NCBI RefSeq assembly: GCF_900105555.1
Contig: NZ_FNTZ01000001.1
Span: 4,219,001 to 4,283,000 of the forward strand
DNA length: 64,000 nucleotides
Source of the DNA: Pseudomonas coleopterorum
Lineage (GTDB): Bacteria; Pseudomonadota; Gammaproteobacteria; Pseudomonadales; Pseudomonadaceae
Direction: 5' to 3'
The notes below the pieces were generated by a model. That model saw nothing but the letters and a program-made list of their open reading frames with translations. It had not been told where the DNA came from and did no database searches. Position 1 is the first letter of the stretch; each line of letters opens with the position of its first letter. This document shows, piece after piece, positions 56,453-64,000 of the stretch. A program made the translations under genes and the position numbers.

Positions 56453-57430
56453 TTATTCGCCCCAGACGTCCTTGAGGACGTTGACCCAGTTCTCGCCCAT
56501 GATCTTGCGCACCACGCGTTCGCTGTGGCCGCGCTTGAGCAGGGTTTCGGTGAGGTTGGGGAATTCGCCCACGGTGCGGATGCCCAGCGGGTTGATGATC
56601 TTGCCGAAGCTGGTCAGGCGGCGGGCGTAGCCCTTGTCGTGGGTCAGGTATTCGAAGAAGTCCTGGCCATGGCCCTGGGTGAAGTCGGTACCGATGCCGA
56701 TGGCGTCTTCGCCGACGATGTTCATGGTGTATTCGATGGCTTCGGCGTAGTCGTCGATGGTCGAATCGATGCCCTTGGCCAGGAACGGCGCGAACATGGT
56801 CACGCCGACGAAGCCGCCATGGTCGGCGATGAACTTCAGCTCTTCATCGGACTTGTTGCGCGGGTGCTCCTTGAGGCCCGAAGGCAGGCAGTGGGAGTAG
56901 CACACCGGCTTCTTGGATTCGAGAATGACTTCTTCACTGGTTTTCGAGCCAACGTGGGACAGGTCGCACATCACCCCCACACGGTTCATCTCGGCGACGA
57001 TTTCGCGGCCGAACCCGGACAGCCCGCCATCGCGCTCGTAGCAGCCGGTCCCGACCAGGTTCTGGGTGTTGTAGCACATCTGCACGATGCCCACGCCCAG
57101 CTGCTTGAACACTTCCACGTAGCCGATCTGGTCCTCGTAGGCATGGGCGTTCTGAAAGCCGAAAAGGATGCCGGTCTTGCCGATTTCCTTGGCCTTGCGA
57201 ATGTCGGCGGTGGTGCGCACGGGCATCACCAGGTCGCTGTTCTCGCGCATCAGCTTCTGGCTCTTGCAGATGCTGTCGACGGTGGCCTGGAAGCCTTCCC
57301 ACACCGACACCGTGCAGTTGGCCATGGTCAGACCGCCCTTGCGCATGTCCTCGAACAGCTCGCGGTTCCATTTGGCAATGATCAGCCCGTCGATAACGAT
57401 GCTGTCGGCGTGCAATTCGGCTGGGCTCAT
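56453..57430 (-). CDS. M19 renal-dipeptidase-like protein of the betaine operon, probably noncanonical
   Basis: A 325-residue amidohydrolase-fold protein matching PA5396. It aligns with M19 dipeptidases (DGL...NGG, CDLSHVGSKTSEEVI, VCYSHCLPSGL, GIGTDFTQGH). However, the M19 metal motif HxD after the first strand (normally DGHND) is DGLIIAKWN here, and the bridging Glu region reads FGFQNAHAYED. The downstream His residues (LSHVG, YSHC) remain. Ordinary dipeptidase activity is therefore doubtful. Being first in the dgc operon it may act on a betaine- or formaldehyde-related metabolite. The ATG at 57430 is preceded by GGGGA. Confidence 0.85.
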   Translation of the reverse strand: MSPAELHADSIVIDGLIIAKWNRELFEDMRKGGLTMANCTVSVWEGFQATVDSICKSQKLMRENSDLVMPVRTTADIRKAKEIGKTGILFGFQNAHAYEDQIGYVEVFKQLGVGIVQMCYNTQNLVGTGCYERDGGLSGFGREIVAEMNRVGVMCDLSHVGSKTSEEVILESKKPVCYSHCLPSGLKEHPRNKSDEELKFIADHGGFVGVTMFAPFLAKGIDSTIDDYAEAIEYTMNIVGEDAIGIGTDFTQGHGQDFFEYLTHDKGYARRLTSFGKIINPLGIRTVGEFPNLTETLLKRGHSERVVRKIMGENWVNVLKDVWGE

Positions 57431-57692
57431 CAGGCGGTCCCCATCAGGCAAGTCAGGCGCCGAATCGTATGCCGGCGCTTCATGGGGCCAGCATATGCCT
57501 GCGCGACACGGCGACCGGATGCAAAAACGACAGGGGAATTGCCGAAAGCGTCAACGCCCGACGCAAAACGGAACCGCGTCCGGCCACTCCATGAAAAATG
57601 CTGCCTGCCATCGCTCTGCCCCTATGCTTTACCCCGCCCCTGAGACAGAATCACCGGTAATCATCACTGTTCAACGGGTTAGGTAGATCCTC

Positions 57693-58094
57693 ATGAGATT
57701 CACGCTGCTGATGCTTGCCCTGCTGTCCTTCGCCGCCCAGGCCGAAGAGTCCGATGGCCCCACCCCGTGCGACAACGTGGAGACCGATCAGCAGAGCTAC
57801 GATTGCTCGGCCTACAACCGCAAGACGTCGGAAACAGAAATGAGCGAGTCGTACACCGACCTGCTCGACCGTATCAATTCCCAGTTCCCCAAAGGCTCGC
57901 CCGAACTCAAGGCGTTCACCGACAAGCTCAAGGCGGCTCAGGACCTGTGGACCAAGTCGCGTGATGCCGATTGCGACGTGTACACGGTCAATGCCGGCAA
58001 AGGCACCAAGGCCTATGAAATTGCCCAGAACGACTGCCGCGCGCAGAAGAGCGACGAACGTTCCGAGTTCCTGCAATCGGTGGGCCTGGAGTGA
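57693..58094 (+). CDS. LprI-like (DUF1311) periplasmic protein
   Basis: A 133-residue secreted protein. Signal peptide MRFTLLMLALLSFAAQA, then four cysteines in the DUF1311 spacing (TPCDNV, YDCSAYNRK, DADCDVYT, QNDCRAQ), with a helical core (SYTDLLDRINSQFPKGSPEL). DUF1311/LprI-N proteins include lysozyme inhibitors and similar periplasmic factors. It is followed by the DUF3010 gene with a 4-nt overlap. The 262-bp gap upstream, shared with the divergent M19-like gene, presumably holds both promoters. Confidence 0.8.
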   Translation: MRFTLLMLALLSFAAQAEESDGPTPCDNVETDQQSYDCSAYNRKTSETEMSESYTDLLDRINSQFPKGSPELKAFTDKLKAAQDLWTKSRDADCDVYTVNAGKGTKAYEIAQNDCRAQKSDERSEFLQSVGLE

Positions 58095-58513
58095 GCGTGA
58101 AAATAGCCGGGGTCGAGATCAAGGGCAGCGAAGCGATCTTCGCGGTGGTGGAATACGGTGATGCCGCGTTGGCGCATCTGCCCACCTCCCTGAAGAAGAT
58201 TGCCCTGGAAGACGATGACATCGCCGCGAACGTGCGGCAGTTCCAGGGACAGGTAGCCGCTTTCGTCCGCGATAACGGGTTGAAGATGCTCGCCGTCAAG
58301 AAGCGCGGCAAGAAAGGCGAGTTCGCCGGCGGGCCGACCACCTTCAAGATCGAAGGCGTGCTGCAGCTGCTCGAAGGCTGCGAGGCGGTGCTGGTATCGC
58401 CGCAGACCATCAGCGCCCAGGCCAAGAAGCTGGCCGAGCTGCCGGGTACCTTGAACAAGTACCAGCACGAGGCCTACAAGGCCGCCTGCGCAGTATTGCT
58501 CAAGGCCCGGTGA
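58091..58513 (+). CDS. DUF3010 family protein
   Basis: A 140-residue soluble protein starting from GTG at 58091 (overlapping the previous stop) or GTG at 58097. KIAGVEIKGSEAIFAVVEYG, AVKKRGKKGEFAGGPTTFKI and EGVLQLLEGCEAVLVSP are the DUF3010 pattern, an RNase H/actin-like beta start of unknown function. Translationally coupled to the LprI-like gene, although the two proteins are in different compartments. Confidence 0.78.
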   Translation: MSVKIAGVEIKGSEAIFAVVEYGDAALAHLPTSLKKIALEDDDIAANVRQFQGQVAAFVRDNGLKMLAVKKRGKKGEFAGGPTTFKIEGVLQLLEGCEAVLVSPQTISAQAKKLAELPGTLNKYQHEAYKAACAVLLKAR

Positions 58514-58549
58514 TCAAGCGCCAGTGATCAAGGGAGCATCAGCCACCCT

Positions 58550-58807
58550 TCACTCCTCCTCGTTTACCCGGCAATTCAGGCTGATGTCGGTGGGATTGCC
58601 AGGGTCCTGCGCCATGAAGGCGCGGGTCTTGCCCTCGGCATCCGCCAGGTTGTCGGCCTCCACAGGCAGGTCCACCAGCGTGTTGTCCCAGGCGTCGGTC
58701 GCTTGATTGTCGATGACGCGACAGTCGTACCAGGCGGCCGATGCCGGCCCGGCCAAGGTCAGAAGCGCTGCGGTAACCAGGCTCGATGCAATGACGTGCT
58801 TGCCCAT
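58550..58807 (-). CDS. small secreted protein of unknown function
   Basis: An 85-residue protein with a clear signal peptide (MGKHVIASSLVTAALLTLAG and PASA, cleavage near 24-25). The mature part is acidic, with one Trp-Tyr-Asp-Cys start (AWYDCRV) and a second Cys near the end (SLNCRVNEEE), consistent with one disulfide. It converges with the DUF3010 gene. I do not recognise the family. Confidence 0.65.
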   Translation of the reverse strand: MGKHVIASSLVTAALLTLAGPASAAWYDCRVIDNQATDAWDNTLVDLPVEADNLADAEGKTRAFMAQDPGNPTDISLNCRVNEEE

Positions 58808-58887
58808 TTCGATGATTCCTTTATCAATGAATGAGCGCGCAGGTTAGCGGCCGCATGGCGTGCAGGAACGGTACATATGCATTGGCT

Positions 58888-59823
58888 TTACTGGCGCCGA
58901 TCCTCCCGCGGACAGCGGGCAAAGCGCGCCCGATAGCTGCGGGTGAAATACGACGGTGAATCGAAACCGCAGGCGATGCTCACCTCCAGTACACTCATCG
59001 GCGTCTGGCGCAGCAGTTGCCGGGCTTTCTCCAGACGCAGGCGCAGGTAGAAGTTGCTTGGCGTGTCGTTCAAGTGCAGCCGGAACAAGCGCTCCAACTG
59101 GCGTCGCGTGACCTTGGCCAGCTCGGCCAGTTGCAGCGTGCTCAACGGTGGCTCGGTGTGCTGTTCCATCTCGCCGATCACTTGCACCAGCTTCCTGTTG
59201 TCGATGCCGTAGCGCGAGGCGATCTGCATGCGCTGATGGTCCTTGCGCGGCCGGATGCGGCCGACCACGAATTGCTCCGACACCTGGATCGCCAGCTCGC
59301 TGCCGTGGGCCTGGCCGATCAGATCGAGCATCAGATCGATGCAGGCGGTACCACCGGCGCAGGTGATGCGCGCGCTGTCGGTTTCGAACAGTTCCTGGCT
59401 GGCGCTCAGCGCCGGATAGGACTCGCGGAAGGCATCCAGAGCCTCCCAGTGCAACGCGACCCGGTGGCGCTCGAGCAGGCCCGCTTCGGCCAGGACAAAG
59501 CTGCCGGTGTCGATGCCGCCCAGGGTCACCCCTTCGCGATCCAGACGGCGCAGCCAGTCGCGCAATGCCACATCGAAGGTCGCCAACGGCTCGAAGCCGG
59601 CCACCACCAGCAATGTCGCGCCTTTGGCCAGCGACCCGAGCGCGCTGTCGGCATTCACCGACATGCCGTTGCTGGCCAGCACCGCGCCGCCATCCAGGCT
59701 GACCACCTGCCAGCGATACAGCTCGCCACGAAAGCGGTTCGCCACCCGCAGCGGCTCGATCGCCGAGATGAAGCCGAGTGCGGAGAAACCGGGCAGCAGC
59801 AGAAAGTGGAAGTCTTGGGCCAT
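58888..59823 (-). CDS. cdhR: carnitine catabolism transcriptional activator CdhR
   Basis: A 311-residue GATase1-like/AraC-family (GlxA-type) regulator. The N-terminal DJ-1/PfpI-like domain (1-185) has FLLLPGFSALGFISAIEPLR and FETDSARITCAGGTACIDLM. The C-terminal AraC DNA-binding domain has QLAELAKVTRRQLERLFRLH and VLEVSIACGFDSPSYFTRSY. It is divergent from caiX-cdhCAB, as in P. aeruginosa (PA5389), where CdhR activates the operon with carnitine. The ATG at 59823 begins MAQDFHFLLL. A direct repeat suitable for it lies at 59928-59961. Confidence 0.92.
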   Translation of the reverse strand: MAQDFHFLLLPGFSALGFISAIEPLRVANRFRGELYRWQVVSLDGGAVLASNGMSVNADSALGSLAKGATLLVVAGFEPLATFDVALRDWLRRLDREGVTLGGIDTGSFVLAEAGLLERHRVALHWEALDAFRESYPALSASQELFETDSARITCAGGTACIDLMLDLIGQAHGSELAIQVSEQFVVGRIRPRKDHQRMQIASRYGIDNRKLVQVIGEMEQHTEPPLSTLQLAELAKVTRRQLERLFRLHLNDTPSNFYLRLRLEKARQLLRQTPMSVLEVSIACGFDSPSYFTRSYRARFARCPREDRRQ

Positions 59824-59853
59824 GGCGTGCTCGGTGATTTCTGCGGCGCGATC

Positions 59854-59900
59854 CTGTGGGCGCGGGGCGGGCGGCGAGCCCTCTGCCCGCGAAGAGGGCT
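59854..59900. repeat. single family-1 REP with enlarged loop
   Basis: CTGTGGGCGCGGGGCGGGCG followed by CCCTCTGCCCGCGAAGAGGG, 30 bp upstream of cdhR in the cdhR/caiX intergenic region. It lies in the probable cdhR leader. Confidence 0.85.
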
Positions 59901-59927
59901 TTGTGAAACACCACTAATACCCAGCAC

Positions 59928-59961
59928 GTCGCCACTGTGCAAGCGCCGGTCGCCGCAGTGC
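59928..59961 (+). promoter_or_regulatory. candidate CdhR operator, 21-bp-phased direct repeat
   Basis: GTCGCCACTGTGC (59928-59940) and GTCGCCGCAGTGC (59949-59961) match at 11 of 13 positions and start 21 bp apart, two helical turns on the same face. That is the geometry expected for AraC-family dimers. They are 92-125 bp before the caiX start, suitable for activation. Assignment to CdhR is inference from location. Confidence 0.55.
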
Positions 59962-60052
59962 GATTTTTCCCGCAGCAGGCTGCGTACCTTATGCAAACGG
60001 TGCGTAGACACCGCCCCCATAACAATTCGAACTGCCGCTTGAGGGAGCCATC

Positions 60053-60973
60053 ATGAACAGACTGATCAGCTGCTGCCTGCTGATGCTTACCGGTACCGCG
60101 CTGTTGACCGGCACCGCCAGCGCTGCGGAACCGGCCAGCTGCAAGAACGTGCGCCTGGGCGTGGTCAACTGGACCGATGTGATCGCCACCAGCGCCATGA
60201 CTCAAGTGCTGCTTGAAGACCTGGGCTACAACGTCAAACAGACCAGCGCTTCGCAGCAGATCATCTTCGCCGGGATTCGCGACCAGCGCCTGGACATGTT
60301 CCTGGGCTACTGGAACCCGCTGATGACCCAGACCATCACCCCCTTCGTGGAGCAGAAGCAGGTGCGCGTGCTCGACCAACCGAGCCTCAAGGACGCCCGC
60401 GCCACCCTGGCCGTACCGACCTACCTGGCCGACAAGGGCCTGAAAAGCTTCGCCGACATCGCCAGATTCAAGAAGGATCTGGGCGGCAAGATCTACGGCA
60501 TCGAGCCGGGGTCCGGCGCCAATACCCAGATCAAGGACATGATCGCCAGGAACCGCTTCGGCCTGGGCGACTTTCAACTGGTGGAGTCCAGCGAGGCCGG
60601 GATGCTGTCGGCGGTGACTCGCGCGGTGAAGCGCAACGAGGCCATCGTGTTCTTCGGCTGGGCGCCGCACCCGATGAACGTCAACCAGGACATGACCTAC
60701 CTGACCGGCAGCGAAGACGCCCTGGGCCCGAACGAAGGCATGGCCACGGTGTGGACGGTGACCGCGCCGGACTACGCCAGCCGCTGCCCGAACGCGGACA
60801 AGCTGCTGAGCAACCTGACCTTCACGGCCGCAGACGAGAGCCGAATGATGCAACCGTTGCTGGAGCACAAGGACGCCTTCGACTCGGCCCGACAATGGCT
60901 CAAGGACCACCCGCAAGACCGTCAGCGCTGGCTGCGGGGCGTGACCACCTTCGACGGCAAACCCGCCTCCTGA
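60053..60973 (+). CDS. caiX: carnitine-binding periplasmic protein CaiX
   Basis: A 306-residue substrate-binding protein of the quaternary-amine ABC uptake family (OpuAC/ChoX type). Signal peptide MNRLISCCLLMLTGTALLTG with TASAAE cleavage. The mature protein has NVRLGVVNWTDVIATSAMTQ and MFLGYWNPLMTQTITPF, with Trp/Tyr residues for the aromatic cage that binds trimethylammonium. YGIEPGSGANTQIKDM and FFGWAPHPMNVNQDMTYL are further family blocks. Only the binding subunit is here; it must use a permease/ATPase encoded elsewhere (CbcWV in P. aeruginosa). First gene of the carnitine operon. Confidence 0.9.
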   Translation: MNRLISCCLLMLTGTALLTGTASAAEPASCKNVRLGVVNWTDVIATSAMTQVLLEDLGYNVKQTSASQQIIFAGIRDQRLDMFLGYWNPLMTQTITPFVEQKQVRVLDQPSLKDARATLAVPTYLADKGLKSFADIARFKKDLGGKIYGIEPGSGANTQIKDMIARNRFGLGDFQLVESSEAGMLSAVTRAVKRNEAIVFFGWAPHPMNVNQDMTYLTGSEDALGPNEGMATVWTVTAPDYASRCPNADKLLSNLTFTAADESRMMQPLLEHKDAFDSARQWLKDHPQDRQRWLRGVTTFDGKPAS

Positions 60974-60995
60974 GCAATCCCTGTAACAGCGGCGC

Positions 60996-61225
60996 CTCTG
61001 GGAGCGGGTTCTGCCCGCGAACGGTTGACCACCGTAGACGGAAGACCGCGCCGCACCTGTGGGAGCGGGTTCTACCCGCGAAGGGTTCACCACCGTAGAC
61101 GGAGGACCACGCCGCACCTGTGGGAGCGGGTTCTACCCGCGAACGGTTCACCACCGTAGACGGAGGACCGCGCCGCACCTGTGGGAGCGGGTTCTACCCG
61201 CGAAGGGTTCACCACCGTAGATGGA
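60996..61225. repeat. tandem array of family-1 REPs, 61-bp period, four units
   Basis: Four hairpins TGGGAGCGGGTTCTRCCCGC start at 60999, 61060, 61121 and 61182, each followed by GAAGGGTTCACCACCGTAGA-type linkers. The array fills most of the 303-bp gap between caiX and cdhC inside one operon. Open frames extending cdhC upstream through it are artefacts. Confidence 0.95.
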
Positions 61226-61276
61226 CAAGACCGCGCAGCACCAGCCACACAGCTCAGACCCATAAGGATCCCTGCA

Positions 61277-62161
61277 ATGAATCACGACGTCATCATCACC
61301 TGCGCCTTGACCGGTGCCGGCGATACCACCGCCAAAAGCCCTCACGTTCCTGTTACGCCGAAGCAGATCGCCGCTGCGGCCGTGGAAGCCGCCAAGGCCG
61401 GGGCCACCGTGGTGCACTGCCACGTACGCGACCCACAGACCGGCCGCTTCAGCCGCGACGTGGCGCTGTACCGGGAAGTGATGGAGCGCATCCGCGAAGC
61501 CGACATCGACATCATCGTCAACCTCACCGCCGGCATGGGCGGCGACCTGGAAATCGGCCCCGGAGAAACGCCGATGGCCTTCGGTGCTGGCACCGACCTG
61601 ATCGGTCCTCTGGCACGCCTGGCCCATGTCGAAGCGCTGCTGCCGGAGATCTGCACCCTGGACTGCGGCACCCTGAATTTCGGTGACGGCAACAGCATCT
61701 ACGTATCCACTCCCGAGCAACTACGTGCAGGCGCCCGGCGCATTACCGAGCTGGGGGTGAAGGCGGAGCTGGAAATCTTCGACACCGGCCACCTGTGGTT
61801 CGCCAAGCAGATGATCAAGGAAGGGCTGCTGCACGAGCCGCTGTTCCAGCTGTGCCTGGGCATCCCCTGGGGCGCGCCGGCCGATACCACCACCATGAAG
61901 GCCATGGTCGACAACCTGCCGGCGGAGGCGGTGTGGGCCGGCTTCGGCATTGGCCGCATGCAGATGCCCATGGCCGCGCAGGCCGTGCTGCTCGGCGGCA
62001 ACGTGCGGGTCGGGCTGGAGGACAACATCTGGCTGGAGAAAGGCGTGCTGGCCACCAACGGTCAACTGGTGGAACGGGCCGGCGAGATTCTGACCCGGCT
62101 GGGGGCACGGGTGCTGACGCCGGCCGAGGGGCGGCAAAAGATGAACCTCGTTCGGCGGTGA
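61277..62161 (+). CDS. cdhC: 3-dehydrocarnitine cleavage enzyme CdhC (BKACE)
   Basis: A 294-residue beta-keto acid cleavage enzyme (BKACE/DUF849) that reacts 3-dehydrocarnitine with acetyl-CoA to give betainyl-CoA and acetoacetate. The zinc-binding [15 protein letters not shown] (His near 47 and 49), [17 protein letters not shown] and [20 protein letters not shown] are characteristic. The ATG at 61277, with AAGGA upstream, is chosen over longer starts that would translate the REP array. Matches PA5387. Confidence 0.93.
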   Translation: MNHDVIITCALTGAGDTTAKSPHVPVTPKQIAAAAVEAAKAGATVVHCHVRDPQTGRFSRDVALYREVMERIREADIDIIVNLTAGMGGDLEIGPGETPMAFGAGTDLIGPLARLAHVEALLPEICTLDCGTLNFGDGNSIYVSTPEQLRAGARRITELGVKAELEIFDTGHLWFAKQMIKEGLLHEPLFQLCLGIPWGAPADTTTMKAMVDNLPAEAVWAGFGIGRMQMPMAAQAVLLGGNVRVGLEDNIWLEKGVLATNGQLVERAGEILTRLGARVLTPAEGRQKMNLVRR

Positions 62162-62179
62162 TTTTTTTGTGCCCTCAAA

Positions 62180-62252
62180 GGCCTCTTCGCGGGCAGAGAC
62201 CCGCTCCCACACGGTTCGTGCGGGCGCGAGCCCTCTGCCCGCGAAGAGGGCC
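62180..62252. repeat. REP pair, family 1
   Basis: GGCCTCTTCGCGGGCAGAGA with CCCGCTCCCAC faces CGGGCGCGAGCCCTCTGCCC with GCGAAGAGGGCC. It fills most of the 121-bp gap between cdhC and cdhA within the carnitine operon. Confidence 0.9.
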
Positions 62253-62282
62253 TCACCCCACACACTTCTCCAGGAACAACCA

Positions 62283-63248
62283 ATGACCTACATCACCCAC
62301 ATCAACACCTTCGCCGCCTTGGGCAGCGGAGTCATTGGCAGCGGCTGGGTTGCCCGCGCCCTCGCCCATGGCCTGGACGTCGTCGCCTGGGACCCGGCGC
62401 CCGGCGCCGAAGCTGCCTTGCGCCAGCGCATTGCCAATGCCTGGCCTGCCCTGGTCAAGCAAGGTCTGGCAGCGGGTGCGGCGCAATCGCGGCTGCGCTT
62501 CGTGGCCACCATCGAGGACTGCGTGCGCGACGCCGACTTCATCCAGGAAAGCGCGCCGGAGCGGCTGGAACTGAAGCTGGAACTGCACGCCCGCATCAGC
62601 GCCGCCGCCAAGCCTGACGCCTTGATCGGCTCCAGCACCTCAGGCCTGCTGCCCAGCGAATTCTACGAGGGCGCCACACACCCGGAACGCTGCGTGGTCG
62701 GGCACCCGTTCAACCCGGTCTACCTGCTGCCGTTGGTGGAGGTGGTCGGCGGCCGACACACCGCACCCGAGGCAGTCCAGGCGGCCATCAGCGTTTACGA
62801 AAGCCTGGGTATGCGCCCGCTGCACGTGCGCAAGGAAGTGCCCGGCTTCATCGCCGACCGCCTGCTCGAAGCGCTGTGGCGCGAAGCCTTGCACCTGGTC
62901 AACGACGGCGTGGCCACCACCGGCGAGATCGACGACGCCATTCGTTTCGGCGCCGGCTTGCGCTGGTCGTTCATCGGCACCTTTCTGACCTACACCCTGG
63001 CGGGCGGCGACGCCGGCATGCGGCACTTCATGAACCAGTTCGGCCCAGCCCTGAAGCTGCCCTGGACCTACCTGCCCGCGCCGGAGCTGACCGACACGCT
63101 GATCGACGATGTCGTCGCCGGGACCTCGGCGCAACTGGGGGAACACAGTATCGGCGCCCTGGAGCGTTACCGCGACGATTGCCTGCTGGCAGTGCTGGAC
63201 GCGGTACGGATGACCAAGGCCCGTCACGGCATGAGTTTCGCCGAATGA
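62283..63248 (+). CDS. cdhA: L-carnitine 3-dehydrogenase CdhA
   Basis: A 321-residue NAD+-dependent enzyme oxidising L-carnitine to 3-dehydrocarnitine, related to 3-hydroxyacyl-CoA dehydrogenases. The Rossmann motif is [20 protein letters not shown] with [10 protein letters not shown] for NAD specificity. The catalytic region is [20 protein letters not shown], and [20 protein letters not shown] is the helical domain. The ATG at 62283 follows AGGAACAACCA; earlier in-frame starts translate the REP. AACAACCA here is one base from a Crc motif. Overlaps cdhB by 4 nt. In some species CdhA and CdhB are fused. Confidence 0.94.
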   Translation: MTYITHINTFAALGSGVIGSGWVARALAHGLDVVAWDPAPGAEAALRQRIANAWPALVKQGLAAGAAQSRLRFVATIEDCVRDADFIQESAPERLELKLELHARISAAAKPDALIGSSTSGLLPSEFYEGATHPERCVVGHPFNPVYLLPLVEVVGGRHTAPEAVQAAISVYESLGMRPLHVRKEVPGFIADRLLEALWREALHLVNDGVATTGEIDDAIRFGAGLRWSFIGTFLTYTLAGGDAGMRHFMNQFGPALKLPWTYLPAPELTDTLIDDVVAGTSAQLGEHSIGALERYRDDCLLAVLDAVRMTKARHGMSFAE

Positions 63249-63697
63249 TCACCTACCAGACGCCCGTGCTCGCGGAGTGGGTGGACTACAACGGCCATCT
63301 GCGCGATGCGTTCTACCTGTTGATCTTCAGCTACGCCACCGACGCATTCATGGCCCGCATCGGCGTCGATCCGCAGCGTGACCAGCACTCGCTGTTCACC
63401 CTGGAATGTCACCTCAACTATCTGCACGAGGTGAAACGGGGGGCCGAGGTGCAGGTGCGCACGCGGGTGCTGGCCCATGACCGCAAGCGGGTGCAGGTGT
63501 ACCACACGCTGCACTTGCAAGGCGCAGACGAGGTACTGGCAGCCAGCGAGCAGATGCTCTTGCATGTGGATCTGCAGGGGCCGAGGTCGGCGGTGTTCGG
63601 GGAGGCTTCGCTGGCGGTGCTGGGCGAGGCTTTCGAGGCGCAGCGGCATCAGCCTGCAGCCGAGTATGCCGGACGACGGATTGCGTTGCCTGGCTGA
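63245..63697 (+). CDS. cdhB: betainyl-CoA thioesterase CdhB
   Basis: A 150-residue hotdog-fold thioesterase hydrolysing betainyl-CoA to glycine betaine and CoA, the final step linking carnitine to the gbc/dgc pathway in this window. The hotdog active-site block is [20 protein letters not shown], with [20 protein letters not shown] along the central strands. Its ATG overlaps the cdhA stop (ATGA), so it is translationally coupled. Confidence 0.93.
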   Translation: MITYQTPVLAEWVDYNGHLRDAFYLLIFSYATDAFMARIGVDPQRDQHSLFTLECHLNYLHEVKRGAEVQVRTRVLAHDRKRVQVYHTLHLQGADEVLAASEQMLLHVDLQGPRSAVFGEASLAVLGEAFEAQRHQPAAEYAGRRIALPG

Positions 63698-63709
63698 ATA
63701 CCGTGTCGC

Positions 63710-63817
63710 GCCCTTCGCGGGCAGAGTCCCGCTCCCACAAGACAACCTTGCCTTCCAAGGCGAGTACCCTCTTGTGGGAGCGGGGCGGGCGGCAAGCCCT
63801 CTGCCCGGGAAGAGGCC
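63710..63817. repeat. REP pair, family 1
   Basis: CCCTTCGCGGGCAGAGTCCC with GCTCCCAC faces TTGTGGGAGCGGGGCGGGCG with CCCTCTGCCCGGGAAGAGGCC. Located between the convergent cdhB and the partial right-end gene, so it may act as the common transcript end. Confidence 0.9.
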
Positions 63818-63838
63818 AACACTGCCCTTCCAGTTCAA

Positions 63839-64000
63839 TCAACCATCCCGCCGCTCCACCGCCCCGGCAATCAGCGGCGCCATCTCGCGCAGCCCTTCGA
63901 GCCCGATCTTGCCCTCCTCATACAAGCGCAACCACTGCCGTCGCACGCGCATCACGCGCTCGTCGTCGCGTAGTGGCAGGTGCTTGAGGGTGTACTCGGC
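63839..64000 (-). CDS. unidentified protein, C-terminal 53 residues only
   Basis: Partial gene running in from the right edge. The visible end includes HLPLRDDERVMRVRRQWLRL, YEEGKIGLEGLREMAPLIAG and a final AVERRDG. It is open from 64000 to a TGA at 63839, helical and charged, with no motif I recognise. The third-position GC preference is consistent with real coding sequence. It follows the carnitine operon in convergent orientation. Confidence 0.5.
   Translation of the reverse strand, partial: AEYTLKHLPLRDDERVMRVRRQWLRLYEEGKIGLEGLREMAPLIAGAVERRDG

Noticed and set aside
61181..61276. Longer start for cdhC
   Set aside because: The extension translates the 61-bp REP array; AAGGA before the ATG at 61277 fits better.
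62169..62282. Longer start for cdhA
   Set aside because: The extension is REP-derived; AGGA before 62283 and the Rossmann start [16 protein letters not shown] support the shorter protein.

Overview
The window is a GC-rich chromosomal segment from a fluorescent Pseudomonas, most likely the P. putida group. The evidence is a Pseudomonas-type LPS inner-core operon (waaF-waaC-waaG-waaP plus wapP/wapQ-like kinases) next to glnE, aceEF and a dipA-like gene, complete Pseudomonas modules for glycine betaine and carnitine catabolism, and many copies of P. putida-type REP palindromes (core GTGGGAGCGGGCT...CCCGCGAAGAGG). Species assignment is inference. No rRNA, tRNA, CRISPR or transposase gene was seen.

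Layout. 1-366: N-terminus of a DUF6543/dermonecrotic-toxin-like protein running off the left edge. 445-7573 (minus): LPS core operon, two heptosyltransferases, one glucosyltransferase and four WaaP/InaA-type sugar kinases, mostly coupled by 1-4 nt overlaps. 7745-10789 (minus): glnE, whose N-terminal coding region carries an in-frame REP pair. 11172-15834: aceE-aceF (pyruvate dehydrogenase E1/E2) ending in a strong terminator. 16085-20334: dipA-like c-di-GMP phosphodiesterase, msrA, rlmJ. 20496-26388: divergent putP/putA with GTTGCA-type PutA boxes between them. 26539-33172: CPA1 antiporter, MscK-type channel, selO. 33300-33946: a hicAB toxin-antitoxin locus whose toxin frame has a nonsense codon. 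34071-41006: trxC, orphan ParA, MFS transporter, hemE, a zapA/zapB-like pair, and a chemoreceptor behind a FliA-type promoter. 41127-43809: gbcB and gbcA (glycine betaine demethylase). 43964-49116: an orphan TccC-like RHS toxin and an OafA-type acyltransferase. 49564-57430 (minus): M19-like protein, DUF5943, dgcA, dgcB, etfA-like, etfB-like (dimethylglycine to sarcosine). 57693-58807: three small proteins. 58888-63697: cdhR, caiX, cdhC, cdhA, cdhB (carnitine to betaine). 63839-64000: an unidentified C-terminus.

How it works together. Carnitine is bound by CaiX, oxidised by CdhA and cleaved by CdhC, and CdhB releases glycine betaine. GbcAB demethylates betaine to dimethylglycine, which DgcAB with its dedicated ETF-like pair takes to sarcosine. 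The right third of the window is therefore nearly a continuous quaternary-amine catabolic region.

Two unrelated REP families punctuate the segment. Family 1 forms singles, pairs and a 61-bp tandem array between caiX and cdhC. Family 2 (GCGGCTTGCRCCGCTGCTACAG and its inverse) forms two 106-bp-period arrays in the same orientation, about 14 kb apart, plus two inverted single units between them. The main novelty candidates are the REP inside glnE, the paired arrays, the RHS toxin with an unrecognised C-terminal domain, the broken hicA, and a betaine-operon M19 protein that has lost dipeptidase metal ligands.
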